Part shown: positions 42,453 to 53,339 of the stretch, one piece after another | Layout: each line of letters begins with the position of its first letter | How positions within the stretch are numbered: position 1 is the stretch's first letter | Assembly: GCA_025506515.1 (NCBI GenBank) | Contig: CM046451.1 | Coordinates: 43,171,701-43,235,700 of the forward strand | Direction: 5' to 3' | Length of the DNA stretch: 64,000 nt | Origin: Flaveria trinervia | Taxonomy: Eukaryota; Streptophyta; Magnoliopsida; Asterales; Asteraceae | Position numbers and translations under genes: made by a program | Notes under the pieces: model-generated | The model's database searches: none | Seen by the model: the letters and a program-made list of their open reading frames with translations, nothing else | What the model was told of the DNA's origin: nothing

Positions 42453-43019
42453 ATGGCTGATAGGTGGACCATAAACCCCAAGCACAATATTTGTGCACAT
42501 CTGGACGACACAACTTGGAACGCTGCCGAGTTTCCTAGCATCATCGCTTTTCTGAAAAGGTCACGTATTCACAGAGCCATATCTACACCATGCACTCCCT
42601 ACAGGTCTATACAACAGGCCTTCTGGGAGGGTGCATCAGTTGATCGATCACGTGAGACCTACAGCATCCGGAGTACTATTTTTGAGCTGGATATAGAGGT
42701 GACAACTGCTGATATTCGTCGAGTACTAGATCCGTGTGACAATGCAGATCACCCGACCAGACTACACCCTCTGATAGTGAGAGGGTGTTTCCTCATGATT
42801 AAGTACTCTAGGGACATAAATGCAGGTGTGCTCAACAAGAGCAACTTGTGTCCCCGGTACAAGTACTTAACACATGTGATACTTAAGTGCTTAGCTTTAA
42901 GGAGGGGAGGATTTGATGATCTTTCAAACCAGATTCAGAATGCCTACGTGGCACTGGTACTGAACCACCCCATCAGCTTCTCGAACAACTTCATGGTGAT
43001 GAACCCGTTGCACAACTGA
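42453..43019 (+). pseudogene. aORF of Copia-P, N-terminal domain, truncated into the LTR
   Basis: It starts MADRWTINPKHN. Blocks: FPSIIAFLKRSRIHRAIS, YRSIQQAFWEG, YSIRSTIFELDIEVTTADIRRVL, HPLIVRGCFLMIKYSRDI, YKYLTHVILKCLALRRGGFDDLS and AYVALVLNHP. This is the clearest copy of the domain in the window. After about 42971 the reading enters LTR sequence and stops at 43017, so the linker, coiled coil and C-terminal module are deleted. The family resembles putative plant transposon protein. The function is unknown. Confidence 0.75.
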
Positions 43020-43443
43020 ACCAGGAGACTGGATCAGCGCACAATTGTGACATGAGATTGACTTAGTCGCACGACTGAACACTCAGTCATGCGAATGGAT
43101 CAACCGCATGACTCAGTCGCACGACTGAACCATGCGAATGGTTGAGTCGCACGAATGAGTAACCCTAACCTATAAATACCATGTAATTCATGGAAAAACA
43201 TAACATTTTGAAGAATTTGACTCATACACGTACCCTAGCCATCCAGATCCCCGAAGAAAGCCGGTCCATGTTCATAGATCGCACTAGATCGATTACCAAT
43301 CGTTCTTAACGTTTAGATTCAATCTACAATTGTTTCTACGTGGGTTCTCAGTGATTGGATCGCCAATCAAATAAGATTCCACACTATTTGACTGGGTATA
43401 CACGTATATCAGTTAGTATTTCGTTCAATACATGATCCTAACA
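42983..43443 (+). repeat. Copia-P 3' LTR remnant
   Basis: From GAACAACTTCAT to CATGATCCTAACA it matches the inner 460 bp of the Copia-M LTR in reverse. The first part of the LTR and the PPT are missing. The motif array is at 43025-43166 and TATAAATA at 43171-43178. Confidence 0.85.
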
Positions 43444-44098
43444 TCTATTGGGAACAACACTTTCAAGATCGGCAAGAGTGAGTGAGGTTATCTTTGACAT
43501 GGTAGTTTCGCTGGGAATGACGTAATTTCGGCAAAAGAAGAAACAATTTCGCTGAAAATGAAGTAGTTTCGCTAAAGAAAGGTAAGTTCGCAGACGGTTT
43601 CACTGAATTGCCATAATTTAATAGACAATTTTGGCAGTAGTTTCGCTAGCCGAATGTCTAAATTTGCTTAGTTTCACTGACAAGTTCGCACTACACAAGC
43701 TTCAACTTTCGTTCAATAATACTTTCGGCAGCAATTTTGCTTGTTAAAACCTCATAAGCACCGATGAACTTTCGTTCAAAGAAAGTAGTTTCGCAGAACA
43801 ACAAGAAATAGTCTCAATGAGGATAACACCAATAGTTTCACAGAAAGAATTTGTAGTTCGTTGGATGAATAACTAATTTCGCAGGATGAAGCATAAACCC
43901 TTGTTCAACACGAAATGAATCTGAAATCATCAAAAATTCAATGGATTTAGATCTGATGATTAACAGAGCTTTCCTAACCAATAACCAGCAAAACTCAATC
44001 AAATTCCATGTCAAATACACACTAATTTGAACTGAAATTGATGAAAACTTGATATTGAACAAAAACATCCAAAAACTCAACATATCATGAGCACTAAG
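43444..44098 (-). other. Element F leader with TTTCGC motif array
   Basis: From 43500 to 43870 motifs such as AGTTTCGCTGAAA recur about every 20-40 bp. The same motif is in the F LTR. No credible coding region; an open frame at 43838-44161 runs through the PBS into the LTR and is rejected. Confidence 0.65.
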
Positions 44099-44110
44099 GC
44101 TTTGATACCA
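44099..44110 (-). promoter_or_regulatory. Element F primer binding site
   Basis: The minus strand reads TGGTATCAAAGC, one base from the common TGGTATCAGAGC, three bases from the LTR. Confidence 0.8.
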
Positions 44111-44113
44111 TAT

Positions 44114-45425
44114 TGTTGGTCCATTTGATCGATTTGCAGTACAAATGAGTTGTTGAATCATTCAATATCAAATACAAACAATAGATGCAATGAAAAAAGT
44201 AGATTAAGAACACAAACAATTCAATCAAGGTAAGACAATGATGATCAATACATTAAATAACAAAACACGATGATATATTTGTGAAATTAATGCTTACAAA
44301 GGTATCTTGCAACAAGGATAAATGATTAAGTTTTGCAAGATTTGCTTACAATGATAATGATCAAAACTATTGTAGAGATTAATGAAGAGGCTGATGCAAC
44401 CTAAACATCTTTAGTCTTTCCTGCATGCTGCACAAGTGCATTAAAAAAGAAGCTTAGGAAGTTTCACACATGAAACAGAAAATACTCTAAGTGTGAAATC
44501 TTCCGAAGCCAATACCAATATCTTCCGAAGCCAAACATGAAGTCTTCCGAAGCCTCAAAGACAAAGTCTTCCGAAGCTTCAATTCATGAAGACAGATTTC
44601 TTCCGAAGACTTTTAGTAACATGCTTTATCTCATGTACTGTTCTATAAAGTTGGACACCTTTCCGCTGCACCTCTGCAAGTCACCAACTTACATGAGTTG
44701 GTGAAAAGGTCCATGCTTTTGGTAACTGTACATTGAGGTCTTGAGTCTGTAACTTTCTACTTTATGTACTTTATCCTTTTTGTAATAGACAAGGATGTGA
44801 GCTATGGCATGTCATAGTCACAAGTCAAAAGGCAATCTGCCTTTTGACTCTACAATTGATTTTGTTCGTGTCTAGTCAATTGTATCCAGCTGGCTTTCAA
44901 AGTATAGTCGGCTGTAGGATGTAGTATAAGTATCTCATGTTCTTGTATCTTTTATATATGCTTTTGTAACACTTGTAATAGAACATAGAGAAGGCAATAT
45001 ACTGCATTCTTGAAAACCGTACACATGTGTTCTTTGTGTTCTGTCTCTTGCATTACTTGTGTTCTTAATATCTCAACACTTGGTTAATCCAGTTTACTGT
45101 TTGATTAAAGTTTAGTTACTCTCCTCTTTGTGTTGTTGTGTTGTAACTAACCCTTCAACGATCCTGCAACTATATATAGCAGTCTTAGTTTTGTAGACAG
45201 TTTCCCTGTCAGCGAAACTGTTCTACCGAAACTGTAGTTTCGCTCGGAAGAAACAACAGTTTTGCACAGCGAACTAAACAGCTGACTGTGAGCGAAACTA
45301 TACTTTCGTTGGACTGCTAAACTATATAAAGCTAATTACATACAAAATAAAACTAACAAGAGACCTATTATAAGCAAATATAAATATCCTAAACTAAGGT
45401 GAGTCCAACCTATGTATGATCTTCA
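44114..45425 (-). repeat. Element F LTR, split by a solo LTR
   Basis: On the plus strand it runs TGTTGGTCC to GATCTTCA. Without the inserted solo LTR and one TSD it is about 509 bp. The GTTTCG motif group is at 45215-45310. A second, partial copy of this LTR flanks Copia-E (47095-47226 and 59591-59847). Confidence 0.8.
44371..45168 (+). mobile_element. Solo LTR of the Copia-E family in element F LTR
   Basis: It runs TGTAGAGATT to ATCCTGCA and is flanked by ACTAT at 44366-44370 and 45169-45173. It is nearly the same as the Copia-E LTRs and contains the TCTTCCGAAGCC motif group at 44498-44605. Confidence 0.92.
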
Positions 45426-46800
45426 AAGCTATGCAATAGGAGTTGCTTCAATTCCAAAGACAAAAAGTTTGGAACCTTTGTCCTCTTCCTTAAGGGAAGA
45501 CTACTATTTGAACCAAATGGTTGTATAGGAACAAGAAGGATGATAGAGCCATTATCATCAAGAATAAAGCTAGACTAGTTGTTCAAGGATACACACAAGA
45601 AGAAAGGGATTGACTACACTGTTGTCTTTGCTCCTGTAGCAAGAGTAGAAGCTGTTAGGATATTCTTGGCTTTTGCTGCATCCAAGAACTTCAAGGTCTA
45701 TCAACTTGATGTCAAGTGTTCTTTACTTTATGGAGTGATTGATGAAGAGGTATATGTCAAACAACCACCTGGTTTTGCAGATCTTGATCATCCTGATTAT
45801 GCCTACAAGCTTGACAAAGCTCTTTATGGGCTGCATCAGGCACCCAGGAAGGGGTATGAGACCCTATCTCAGTATCTCTGCAACATTGATACAGGAGGGG
45901 TACAATAGATGGAACTCTCTTCATCAAAGGATAGGGAAATGACTTAATGCTAGTTCAAGTATATGTAGATGACATCATCTTTGGTTCAACTAATCCAAAG
46001 CTCTGCAAAGACTTTGAGAAGCTGATGAAGGACAGATTTGAAATTAGTGCCATGGGGGAACTCAATTTCTTTCTAGGAATTCAAGTGAAGCAAGTTGAAG
46101 ATGGCATCTTCATTAGTTAGTCAAAGTATGTTCAAGGCATACTCAAAAGGTTCAGCATGACTGATTGTAAGATTGCTAAGACACCCATAGCTAGGAACCA
46201 CTCCCTAGGACCTGATCTTGAGGGGAGTGTGTAGATGAACACTTATACTAGGGTATGATTGGCTCTCTTATGTATCTTACTGCTAGCAAGCCTGATATCA
46301 TGTTTGCTACATGTATTTGTGCAAGATAACAAGCCAACCGTAAGATGTCTCACGTTATCCCTGTCAAAATGATTCTAAGATACCTTAAAGGTGCTTCAAC
46401 ACTTGGCCTTTGGTATCCTAAGAATTATGACTTCAATATGTATGCCCATACAGATAGTGATGATGGTGGTTGCAACATGACTGCAAAGTCTACATCTGGG
46501 GGATGTCAATTTCTTGGTGGAAGGGTTGTTGCATGGCAATGCAAGAAACAATCATGTGTCTCTACATCAATTGCTGAAGCTGAATACATTGATGCTGGAA
46601 GCTGTTGTGCTCAAGTGCTTTGGATTCAAAATCAGATGCTTGACTATGGATTAAACTTCAAGGAAACTCCCATTCACATAGACAACAACAGTGCTATCTC
46701 TATCCACACAAATGAACAATATGCTAATCTGTTTACAAAAGATTTTGATGAATAGAGATTTGAATATCTTATATCAGCTATTGGATGATAAACTTTGAGT
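45426..46800 (+). pseudogene. pol: D' relic: copia RT and RNase H (left copy)
   Basis: Same family as Copia-E pol. RT starts near AAGCTATGCAA. RT blocks GIDYTVVFAPVARVEAVRIF, YQLDVKCSLLYG, YKLDKALYGLHQAPRKGYE and YVDD at 45962-45973. RNase H at 46345-46755 with YAHTDSDDGGC and AEAEYIDAGSCC. The section between NNSAIS and NEQYANLFTKDF is shorter than in Copia-E. Multiple stops. It is the host of element F. Confidence 0.83.
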
Positions 46801-47094
46801 AGGTTTTTCTTAAAACTAATTCTTATTATTTCTTAAAAGTTGTGTGTCCTAAGTTGTCTAGATAATCACTTTCATAAGCTCTTGTTTTCTTGGATGAAAA
46901 TATTTTGAGGAATTTCCTTAGATTTTTGAAAAATTTTGATCCTTCGGAATATATGCTTTTATCTTCGGAAGAAAATCATGCCTTCAAAACAAATAACTGT
47001 TAAAGAAATTTACCTTCGGAAGAAATTTCTGAAATATCATCTAAAGCTTAATACTTGTCTCAGACACTTATGTTTTTACAAGAGCTTATGAAAG
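46801..47094. other. D' spacer after pol, with CTTCGGAAG motifs
   Basis: It aligns with the start of the Copia-E spacer (54285-54560). Motifs CCTTCGGA and CTTCGGAAG at 46935-47030. It ends at the tandem duplication junction near 47094. Confidence 0.7.
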
Positions 47095-47226
47095 TGATGA
47101 TCAATACATTAAATAACAAAACACAATGATATTTTTGTGAAATTAATGCTTACAAAGGTATCTTGAAACAAGGATAAATGATTACGTTTTGCAAGATTTG
47201 CTTACAATGATAATGATCAAAACTAT
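47095..47226 (-). repeat. Partial element F LTR, second copy, left of Copia-E
   Basis: It matches 44239-44370 and starts abruptly after D' spacer sequence. This is the start of the right-hand unit of a tandem duplication. Confidence 0.85.
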
Positions 47227-48022
47227 TGTAGAGATTAATGAAGAGGCTGATGCAATCTAAACATCTTTAGTCTTTCCTGCATGCTGCACAAGTGCATTAA
47301 AGAAGAAGCTTAGGAAGTTTCACACATGAAACAGAAAATACTCTAAGTGTGAAATCTTCCGAAGCCAAGACCAATATCTTCCGAAGCCAAACATGAAGTC
47401 TTCCGAAGCCTCAGAGACAAAGTCTTCCGAAGCTTCAATTCATGAAGACAGATTTCTTCCGAAGACTTTTAGTAACATGCTTTATCTCATGTACTGTTCC
47501 ATAAAGCTGGACACCTTTCCGCTGCACCTTTGCAAGTCACCAACTTACATGAGTTGGTGAAAAGGTCCATGCTTTTGGTAACTGTACATTGAGGTCTTGA
47601 GTCTGTAACTTTCTACTTTATGTACTTTATCCTTTTTGTAATAGATAAGGATCTGAGCTATGGCATGTCATAGTCATAAGTCAAACGGCAATCTGCCTTT
47701 TGACTCTACAATTGATTTTGTTCGTGTCTAGTCAATCGTATCCAGCTGGCTTTCAAAGTATAGCCGGCTGCAGGATGTAGTATAAGTATCTCACGCTCTT
47801 GTATCTTTTATATATGCTTTTGTAACACTTGTAATAGAACATAGAGAAGGCAATATACTGCATTCTTAAAAACCATACACTTGTGTTCATTGTGTTCTAT
47901 CTCTTGCATTACTTGTTCTTAGTATCTCAACACTTGGTTAATCCAGTTTACTGTTTGATTAAAGTTTAGTTAATCTCCTCTATGTGTTGTTATTTTGTAA
48001 CTTACCCTTCAACGATCCTGCA
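47227..48022 (+). repeat. Copia-E 5' LTR
   Basis: TGTAGAGATT to GATCCTGCA. The motif group TCTTCCGAAGCC is at 47358-47467. TATA-like TATAAGTA is near 47780 and TATATA near 47809; which is used is unclear. Confidence 0.92.
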
Positions 48023-48024
48023 TT

Positions 48025-48036
48025 TGGTATCAGACC
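48025..48036 (+). promoter_or_regulatory. Copia-E primer binding site
   Basis: TGGTATCAGACC, two bases after the LTR, differs by one base from the usual copia PBS. Confidence 0.88.
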
Positions 48037-48106
48037 TTTTCAGGCTCTTGATATAAGATCTCACCTTCTTAAGATCCCTCACACACACAAAAACTAAACT
48101 TTTCAA

Positions 48107-49810
48107 ATGGCAGCCATTTCCAAAACTGATATGGAAACTGGAACCATGAACAAGTCCCCACTGATCACTCTTGATGAGTTTGATACTTGGTGTTTAAGAA
48201 TGGAAGGTTTCATCAGGTCTCTTGATTCAAGAATGTGGGAGTCTATTGAGAATGGACCATTCATACCCAGCACCCCTTCTGCTACTCGTGCTGGTATGAT
48301 TCCCAAAGATGTGGCTAACTACTCTAATGAAGATAGGAAGAGAGTAGAGATAGACAAAAAAGCCATGACAGCTCTTCAAACTGGCCTTCCAAACTCTGTA
48401 TACAAAGGTTTTAAGAAGTGCAAAACAGCCAAGCAGCTGTGGGATGCACTGACACTAATGTAGGAGGGTTCTTCTGAAGCCAAGAAGAACAAGAAGGATC
48501 TCTTGAAGCAGCAGTTTGAAAACTTTACCTTCAAAACAGGTGAAACCATGACTCAGCAGTATTTCAGGTATGTTGAGATTGTGGACACCCTAGTGGATGG
48601 AGGAGATCCTCTTGAAAACAGAGACATTGTAAGGAAGTTCATGTCCTCACTTCCTAGGCAATGGACACACTACTGTGTGGTGATCAGGAGAACTGAAAAT
48701 CTCAAAACTCTTACTCTGACAGAGTTATATGGGATTCTCAGTGGCTACCAGATGGAGATGAACATGCAAGGTTCATCTGGCAACTCCAACAATCAAATGG
48801 GTTCAGCCCTACATATGGTTGAAAGGGATAGCATAGAACCCAAACATCATCTTTTATGCTACCCTGACAATTCACCAAAGGGTCTTTTCATCACCTTCCT
48901 AGAGAAACCAAGGGAGAACTACACTCAAGGAAGCCTATTCCAAGAGACAAGCTCTTCTCAAGCTTTTGTGTCTTCTGATGAAAGCTGTGGCAACTCTCTT
49001 TTCACTCTTGAAGACCTGGACTGTATTCATCCAGATGATCTGGAGTATATGGAAATAGTCCAGCAGATGGCTCTTCTCACTCACAGAGCCAAGAAGTTCT
49101 ACAAGTGGACTGGAAGGAAGTTTCCAAGCAATGCAACCAGTGGAAAGTTTCGACTGGACAAAGGCAAAGTCAAGTGTTACAACTGTAACTTGAGGGGCCA
49201 CTTTGCCAGAGAGTGTAAGACACCTAAAACAAATAGTGGCCAAACACAATCCAGATCAAACTACACTAACAAAGCTCTCCATAATGAGAAGTCAAAGCAG
49301 CAAGCTGCTATTGCTATTAAAGAAGGAGGCTTTGACTGGAGCTTTCAGGTGGAAGATGCTTCTCCAAACCAAGCACTAATGGCTGATCATGATAATGCCA
49401 AGGTATTAGAACATCTCTATACTCCTGAATGCATTGCTAAAGTTAACAGGTATAGGTCCTACAACTTGGAACTGAGATCTGACCTTGAGTCCTTAATCAT
49501 TTTAAAATCTAATTTTAGAATGTCTGAAAATGATTATAAGCTGAAAATAGAGGACTTGGAGAAAACCATTTCAGTTCTAAAACACGAACACACAGATTTT
49601 AGGACTCAGATCAAAGATCTCATAACCAAGTTAACTGAGTCCCAGGCTGAGCTTGTGATAAGCAAAGCTAGGGCAGAAAAGAGTGTTCTTGAAGAAGAGA
49701 CCTTCAAGAATATGATATCCTCATCCCTGCATAACAAAGTGTGCTATCAAAACAGGCAGGGACTAGGATCCAATGAGATAGCTCCTCCACACACACAATC
49801 TTGTCAGTAA
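48107..49810 (+). pseudogene. gag: Copia-E gag
   Basis: It starts at ATG 48107 (MAAISKTDMETG). LDEFDTWCLRMEGFIRS, KQLWDALTLM, then TAG at 48461-48463 and in-phase continuation with EGSSEAKKNKKDLLKQQFE and LPRQWTHYCVVIRR. The CCHC knuckle CYNCNLRGHFAREC is at 49175-49216. A coiled coil follows at about 49440-49720 (LRSDLESLIIL, YKLKIEDLEKTISVLKHEH). The single in-frame stop is the only break in 1.7 kb. The frame ends at 49810; the next part is shifted. Confidence 0.87.
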
Positions 49811-50706
49811 GATCTCCTAGGTGTGGAACTTGTGAAAATGAGCTTCCCCTCATAGATCCCATGAGTGAAGAGGATGAAGAAGAGATAGTGAAGAATCCCT
49901 CTGAAAAGAGTGAAGAGGAGGATTCTAAGAAGGGCCACTATCCTTCTGAGGAGAAAGTAAAGACTATAATGACCAAGTCCATGAGAAAGAACTTGATCAG
50001 AAAGAGCAAAAGAAAGACAAAGAAGGCTCAAGAGATCAAGACTACTTTTGACTCTAAGCCGAAACAAGTTTTTTTCTCTGCAGGGTTTAAAGTGGTAGGG
50101 ATTGAAGACATCAACCAAAACTATTCTGCTAAGAGTTCTGCTTCTTGTTCAACTCATCTCAGCAGCAAGAAGAAGACTGATTTGTTGTGTACCACTGCTG
50201 CACAACCTGGACCATCAAACTCCAAGCATAGTCCTCAGCCCAAGAGGATTGTCTCATCATCTGCAAAGATGAAGGTGGAGAAGGGATGTGACCAAAGATA
50301 GTCCTATTCCAAAGAAAAGACTCTTGTGAAGAAGAAGATGAATTGTGTTATGTGTGAAAGTACCACTCACATTGCCAAGGATTGTCTCTTCAATCCTAAA
50401 GGTACTGACCATATGACCAAAACAAAGGCTTCAAAGAGTTCTAAGAAGATTCAAGCTTTGGAAGGAAAACCTATTTCCTTCGGAAGCTCCATGTCTACGA
50501 AGAAGGGAAGGGGAAAATTACCCTCGGAAGAAAATTTGGTCTCGGAAGAAAGGAGTTCTTCCGAAGCACTAAAGTCTGCTCTAGTGTCTGCAGAATCTTC
50601 CGAAGGTTCAGTCATAAAAACTTCTGAAGTTCCAAAAGCTTCCGAAGTTGTGAAGGTCAAGTCCAAGACTCCAAAGGTGGTGCGGATGTCAAAGAAAGAC
50701 CAGTGA
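49811..50706 (+). pseudogene. Copia-E gag tail with pre-protease knuckle and motif-coded Ser-Glu stretch
   Basis: The frame is acidic then Lys-rich (RKSKRKTKKAQE), with TAG at 50299. The knuckle-like MNCVMCESTTHIAKDC is at 50338-50385. From 50475 to 50655 the DNA is filled with CTTCGGAAG/TCTTCCGAAG motifs read as SEE, SSEA and SSEG units. It ends at TGA 50704. Confidence 0.7.
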
Positions 50707-51105
50707 CTAAGATTTCTCCATCAACAAAAGCTCAAGATCCTCTTAGTACAACCATAGGATCTATTACTGTTGAATTACCTTTTGCAAATGAGCCCAAGAC
50801 AAGCAAGGCTTGGGTTTCCAAATGCAACTAATCATTCTCCTTGTGCAGGACAGCTGAAGACAGACAGAAATGTCTAGATCATAGATAGTGGCTGTTCCAG
50901 GTACATAATAGGCATTAGGTCGGTACTCCAGAACTTTGAAAGGATTGATAGAGGGCCAGTTTCTTTTGGAGGAAATGAAGGTGGCTACATTTCTGGAAGG
51001 GGCAAGGTCACAAATGGTAAGCTCAGCATAGAAAAGGTAAACTTTGTTAAGAAGCTTGGATACAATCTTCTGAGTGTATCTCAATTTTGTGATTAGAGTC
51101 ATAAC
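50707..51105 (+). pseudogene. pol: Copia-E aspartic protease
   Basis: IIDSGCSRYIIGIRSVLQNFE has DSG at 50884-50892, followed by SFGGNEGGYISGRGKV and GYNLLSVSQFCD. A TAG at 50877-50879, seven bases before the active-site Asp codon, is out of that frame and not a break in it; other stops lie in the frame. Confidence 0.82.
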
Positions 51106-51471
51106 ATGCTCTTTACTAAGCATGAGTGCATTGTTCTTAACCCTGGTGTCGTCATTCCTCATAAGCATATCCTGCTTAGAGCCCCCAAGAAAGGAAACAT
51201 GTACAAGATGGATTTGCAAGAAACCTCTCCCTGTGGAGAAGTTTCATGCTTTCTGTCTAAAGCCAACAGTGATGAGTCTTTCCTATGGTATAAAAGAATG
51301 TGCCCTGTAAACTTTTAGAATATGAGTAAATTAATTAAGCATGATTTGGTAACTGGAATGCCAAAGAAAGAGTTTACAAGTGATGACCACTCTGTTGCAT
51401 GCCTGAAAGGGAAGCAACATAAGGTATCTCACAAGCCTAAGGAATAGAACTCCATCACTACACCCCTACAC
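51106..51471 (+). pseudogene. pol: Copia-E GAG-pre-integrase domain
   Basis: FLWYKRMCPVNF stands at the first zinc-ligand region, where Copia-M has WHRRMGHIN; here the His ligands appear lost. VACLKGKQHKVSH supplies one Cys, and the other is not evident (HSVACL). TAG at 51316 and near 51446. Confidence 0.72.
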
Positions 51472-52085
51472 TTGTTACATATGGATCTCTTTGGCCCCAC
51501 CAGTGTAATGAGTTTAAGAAGGACCTTATACTGTCTAGTGATCACAGATGACTTTACAGGATTCACTTGGATTTTCATCCTTAGAACTAAGGATGAGACT
51601 CTTGAGATTCTCAAGAATTTCTTCTTAAAGATTAAGAATCAGTCTCATCACAAGGTCAAGATCATAAGATTTGATCAAGGAACTAAATTTAAGAACCAAA
51701 TTCTTGATACATTTTGTGATGCAAAGGGTATTACAATACAATTCAGTGCTCCCAGGACTCCTCAGCAAAATGGTGTTGCTGAGAGGAGAAACATGACACT
51801 GATTGAAGCTGCAAGAACTATGCTGTCTGACTCTAAACTGCATATCACCTTCTGCACAGAGGCAGTCAACACTGCCTGCTATTTGCAGAACAGAGTTTTA
51901 GTAGTCAAGACTCATGGTAAGACTCCTTATGAACTTTGGCACAAGAGGAAACGTTACATTGGTTTTCTCAGGTCATTTGGATGTCCTTGCACCATCTTGA
52001 ATACCAAAGATCAAATTGCCAAGTTTGCTGAGAAATCAGATGATGGACACTTTATGGATACTCTTCCCAAGCTAAGGCTTATAGA
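51472..52085 (+). pseudogene. pol: Copia-E integrase catalytic core
   Basis: LLHMDLFGPTSVMS with D at 51484, FDQGTKFKN with D at 51673, and QQNGVAERRN with E at 51781. The usual SDNGTEF block is changed to FDQGTKF, but the acid is kept. The frame shifts near 52050 inside the GY-S-KAYRV-type end. Confidence 0.85.
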
Positions 52086-52637
52086 GTGTATAATCTCAGA
52101 ACTAGAATTGTTGAGGGGTCAGCCAATGTGACTTTCAATGAACACACATCCTGTGTTGCTGAATCTGGTCCGGATTGGTTGTTTGATCTTGATTTGGTTA
52201 CCAACTATTTTAACAAATCTTGTGAGAATGTTTCAGGAACTGCAGCAAATTTAAATACAGATGATCCTGATCCAAGATTTGAGCTAAGAAGATCCTCAAG
52301 TCCTATATCTTCAGCTCCAGTTGGAACCACATCTGCAAATGAGGTTTCTGTTAGTACAACAATGACAAACTCAGCTCATACATCTGGTATGCCTTCAAAT
52401 TCCAGCTCAGAGGCTCTACAACCAGATAAGAACACCTAAACTATGGAAGATAACAATGGTGGTGGTGATAGTGACCAAGAATTTCATGATTCCACTAAAC
52501 ACACCATTGATGAGAACATCAATGATGTCACACACTGCTTGGATCAAGTTTTACTTGAAAAGTGTGCTGATGTGGTGGGAGAAACATCCATGCCAGATCT
52601 ATATTTCTCTAATTTAGATCTTTCTTAATAACTTGAT
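52086..52637 (+). pseudogene. pol: Copia-E integrase-RT linker
   Basis: VYNLRTRIVEGSANVTFNE, WLFDLDL, then a Ser/Thr/Asp-rich stretch with TAA at 52437 and 52626. The composition matches the same region of N and P. Confidence 0.72.
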
Positions 52638-53327
52638 GTGATCCCTCAGCTTAGGATCCACAAGTCTCACCCTACCACAAACATCATTGGAGATGTTGTC
52701 TCAGGGGTAAAGACAAGAGGACAAACCCATAAAGCAAATGTTTGTCTTCACTCTTCTTTTCTATCCCAGATAGAGCCAAAGAAAGTTGATGAAGCTCTAA
52801 AGGATGGAAGTTGGGTTGAAGCTATGCAACAAGAGCTGCTTCAATTCAAAAGGCAGAATGTTTGGAACCTTTGTCCTCTTCCTTGTAGGAAGATTACAAT
52901 TGGAACCAAATGGGTGTTTAGGAACAAGAAAGATGATAGAGGCATCATCATCAAGAACAAAGCTAGATTGGTTGTTCAAGGATACACACAAGAAGAAGGG
53001 ATTGACTACACTGATGTCTTTGCTCTAATGGCAAGATTAGAAGCTGTTAGGATACTCCTGGCATTCGCTGCATCCAAGAACTTCAAGGTCTTCCAACTTG
53101 ATGTGAAGTGTGCCTTTTTGGATGGAGTGATAGATGAAGATGTTTATGTCAAACAGGCACCTGGTTTTGTAGATCCGGATCATCCTGATTATGTCTACAA
53201 GCTTGACAAAGGTCTCTATGGGCTACATCAGGCACCTAGGAAATGGTATGAGACACTATCTGAGTATCTTTGTAAACATGGATACAGGAGAGGTACTACA
53301 GATGGAACTCTCTTCATCAAAGGATAA
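52638..53327 (+). CDS. pol: Copia-E RT, N-terminal and finger region
   Basis: IIGDVVSGVKTRGQ, KVDEALKDGSWVEAMQQELLQF, NKARLVVQGYTQEEGIDY, FQLDVKCAFLDGVI and YKLDKGLYGLHQAPRKWYE. Open for 229 codons. TAA at 53325 just before the YVDD part, which is in the same phase. Confidence 0.87.
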   Translation: MIPQLRIHKSHPTTNIIGDVVSGVKTRGQTHKANVCLHSSFLSQIEPKKVDEALKDGSWVEAMQQELLQFKRQNVWNLCPLPCRKITIGTKWVFRNKKDDRGIIIKNKARLVVQGYTQEEGIDYTDVFALMARLEAVRILLAFAASKNFKVFQLDVKCAFLDGVIDEDVYVKQAPGFVDPDHPDYVYKLDKGLYGLHQAPRKWYETLSEYLCKHGYRRGTTDGTLFIKG

Positions 53328-53339
53328 GGAAAAGACATA

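Larger units (their letters stand above)
36590..43443 (+). mobile_element. Copia-P: SIRE-like element, part downstream of the Copia-M insertion
   Basis: Same family as Copia-M, opposite strand. It keeps the integrase C-terminus, RT, RNase H, spacer, aORF and a truncated 3' LTR. Its 5' part should lie left of base 1, beyond Copia-M. A foreign solo LTR sits at 39513-40636. It ends at 43443 and is followed by F-element sequence. Confidence 0.85.
43444..45425 (-). mobile_element. Element F: LTR and leader of a minus-strand retrotransposon, cut by Copia-P
   Basis: LTR at 44114-45425 (containing a solo LTR), PBS at 44099-44110 and leader to 43444, where Copia-P begins. The rest of F should lie left of base 1. 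The LTR outer edge joins D' pol at AAGCT, intact in Copia-E pol near 52815. No coding part is visible, so the superfamily is unknown; the PBS type suits copia. Confidence 0.75.

Noticed and set aside
43838..44161. 107-codon minus-strand frame as a gene of element F
   Set aside because: It spans the PBS and the LTR boundary, so it cannot be a normal coding region of the element.
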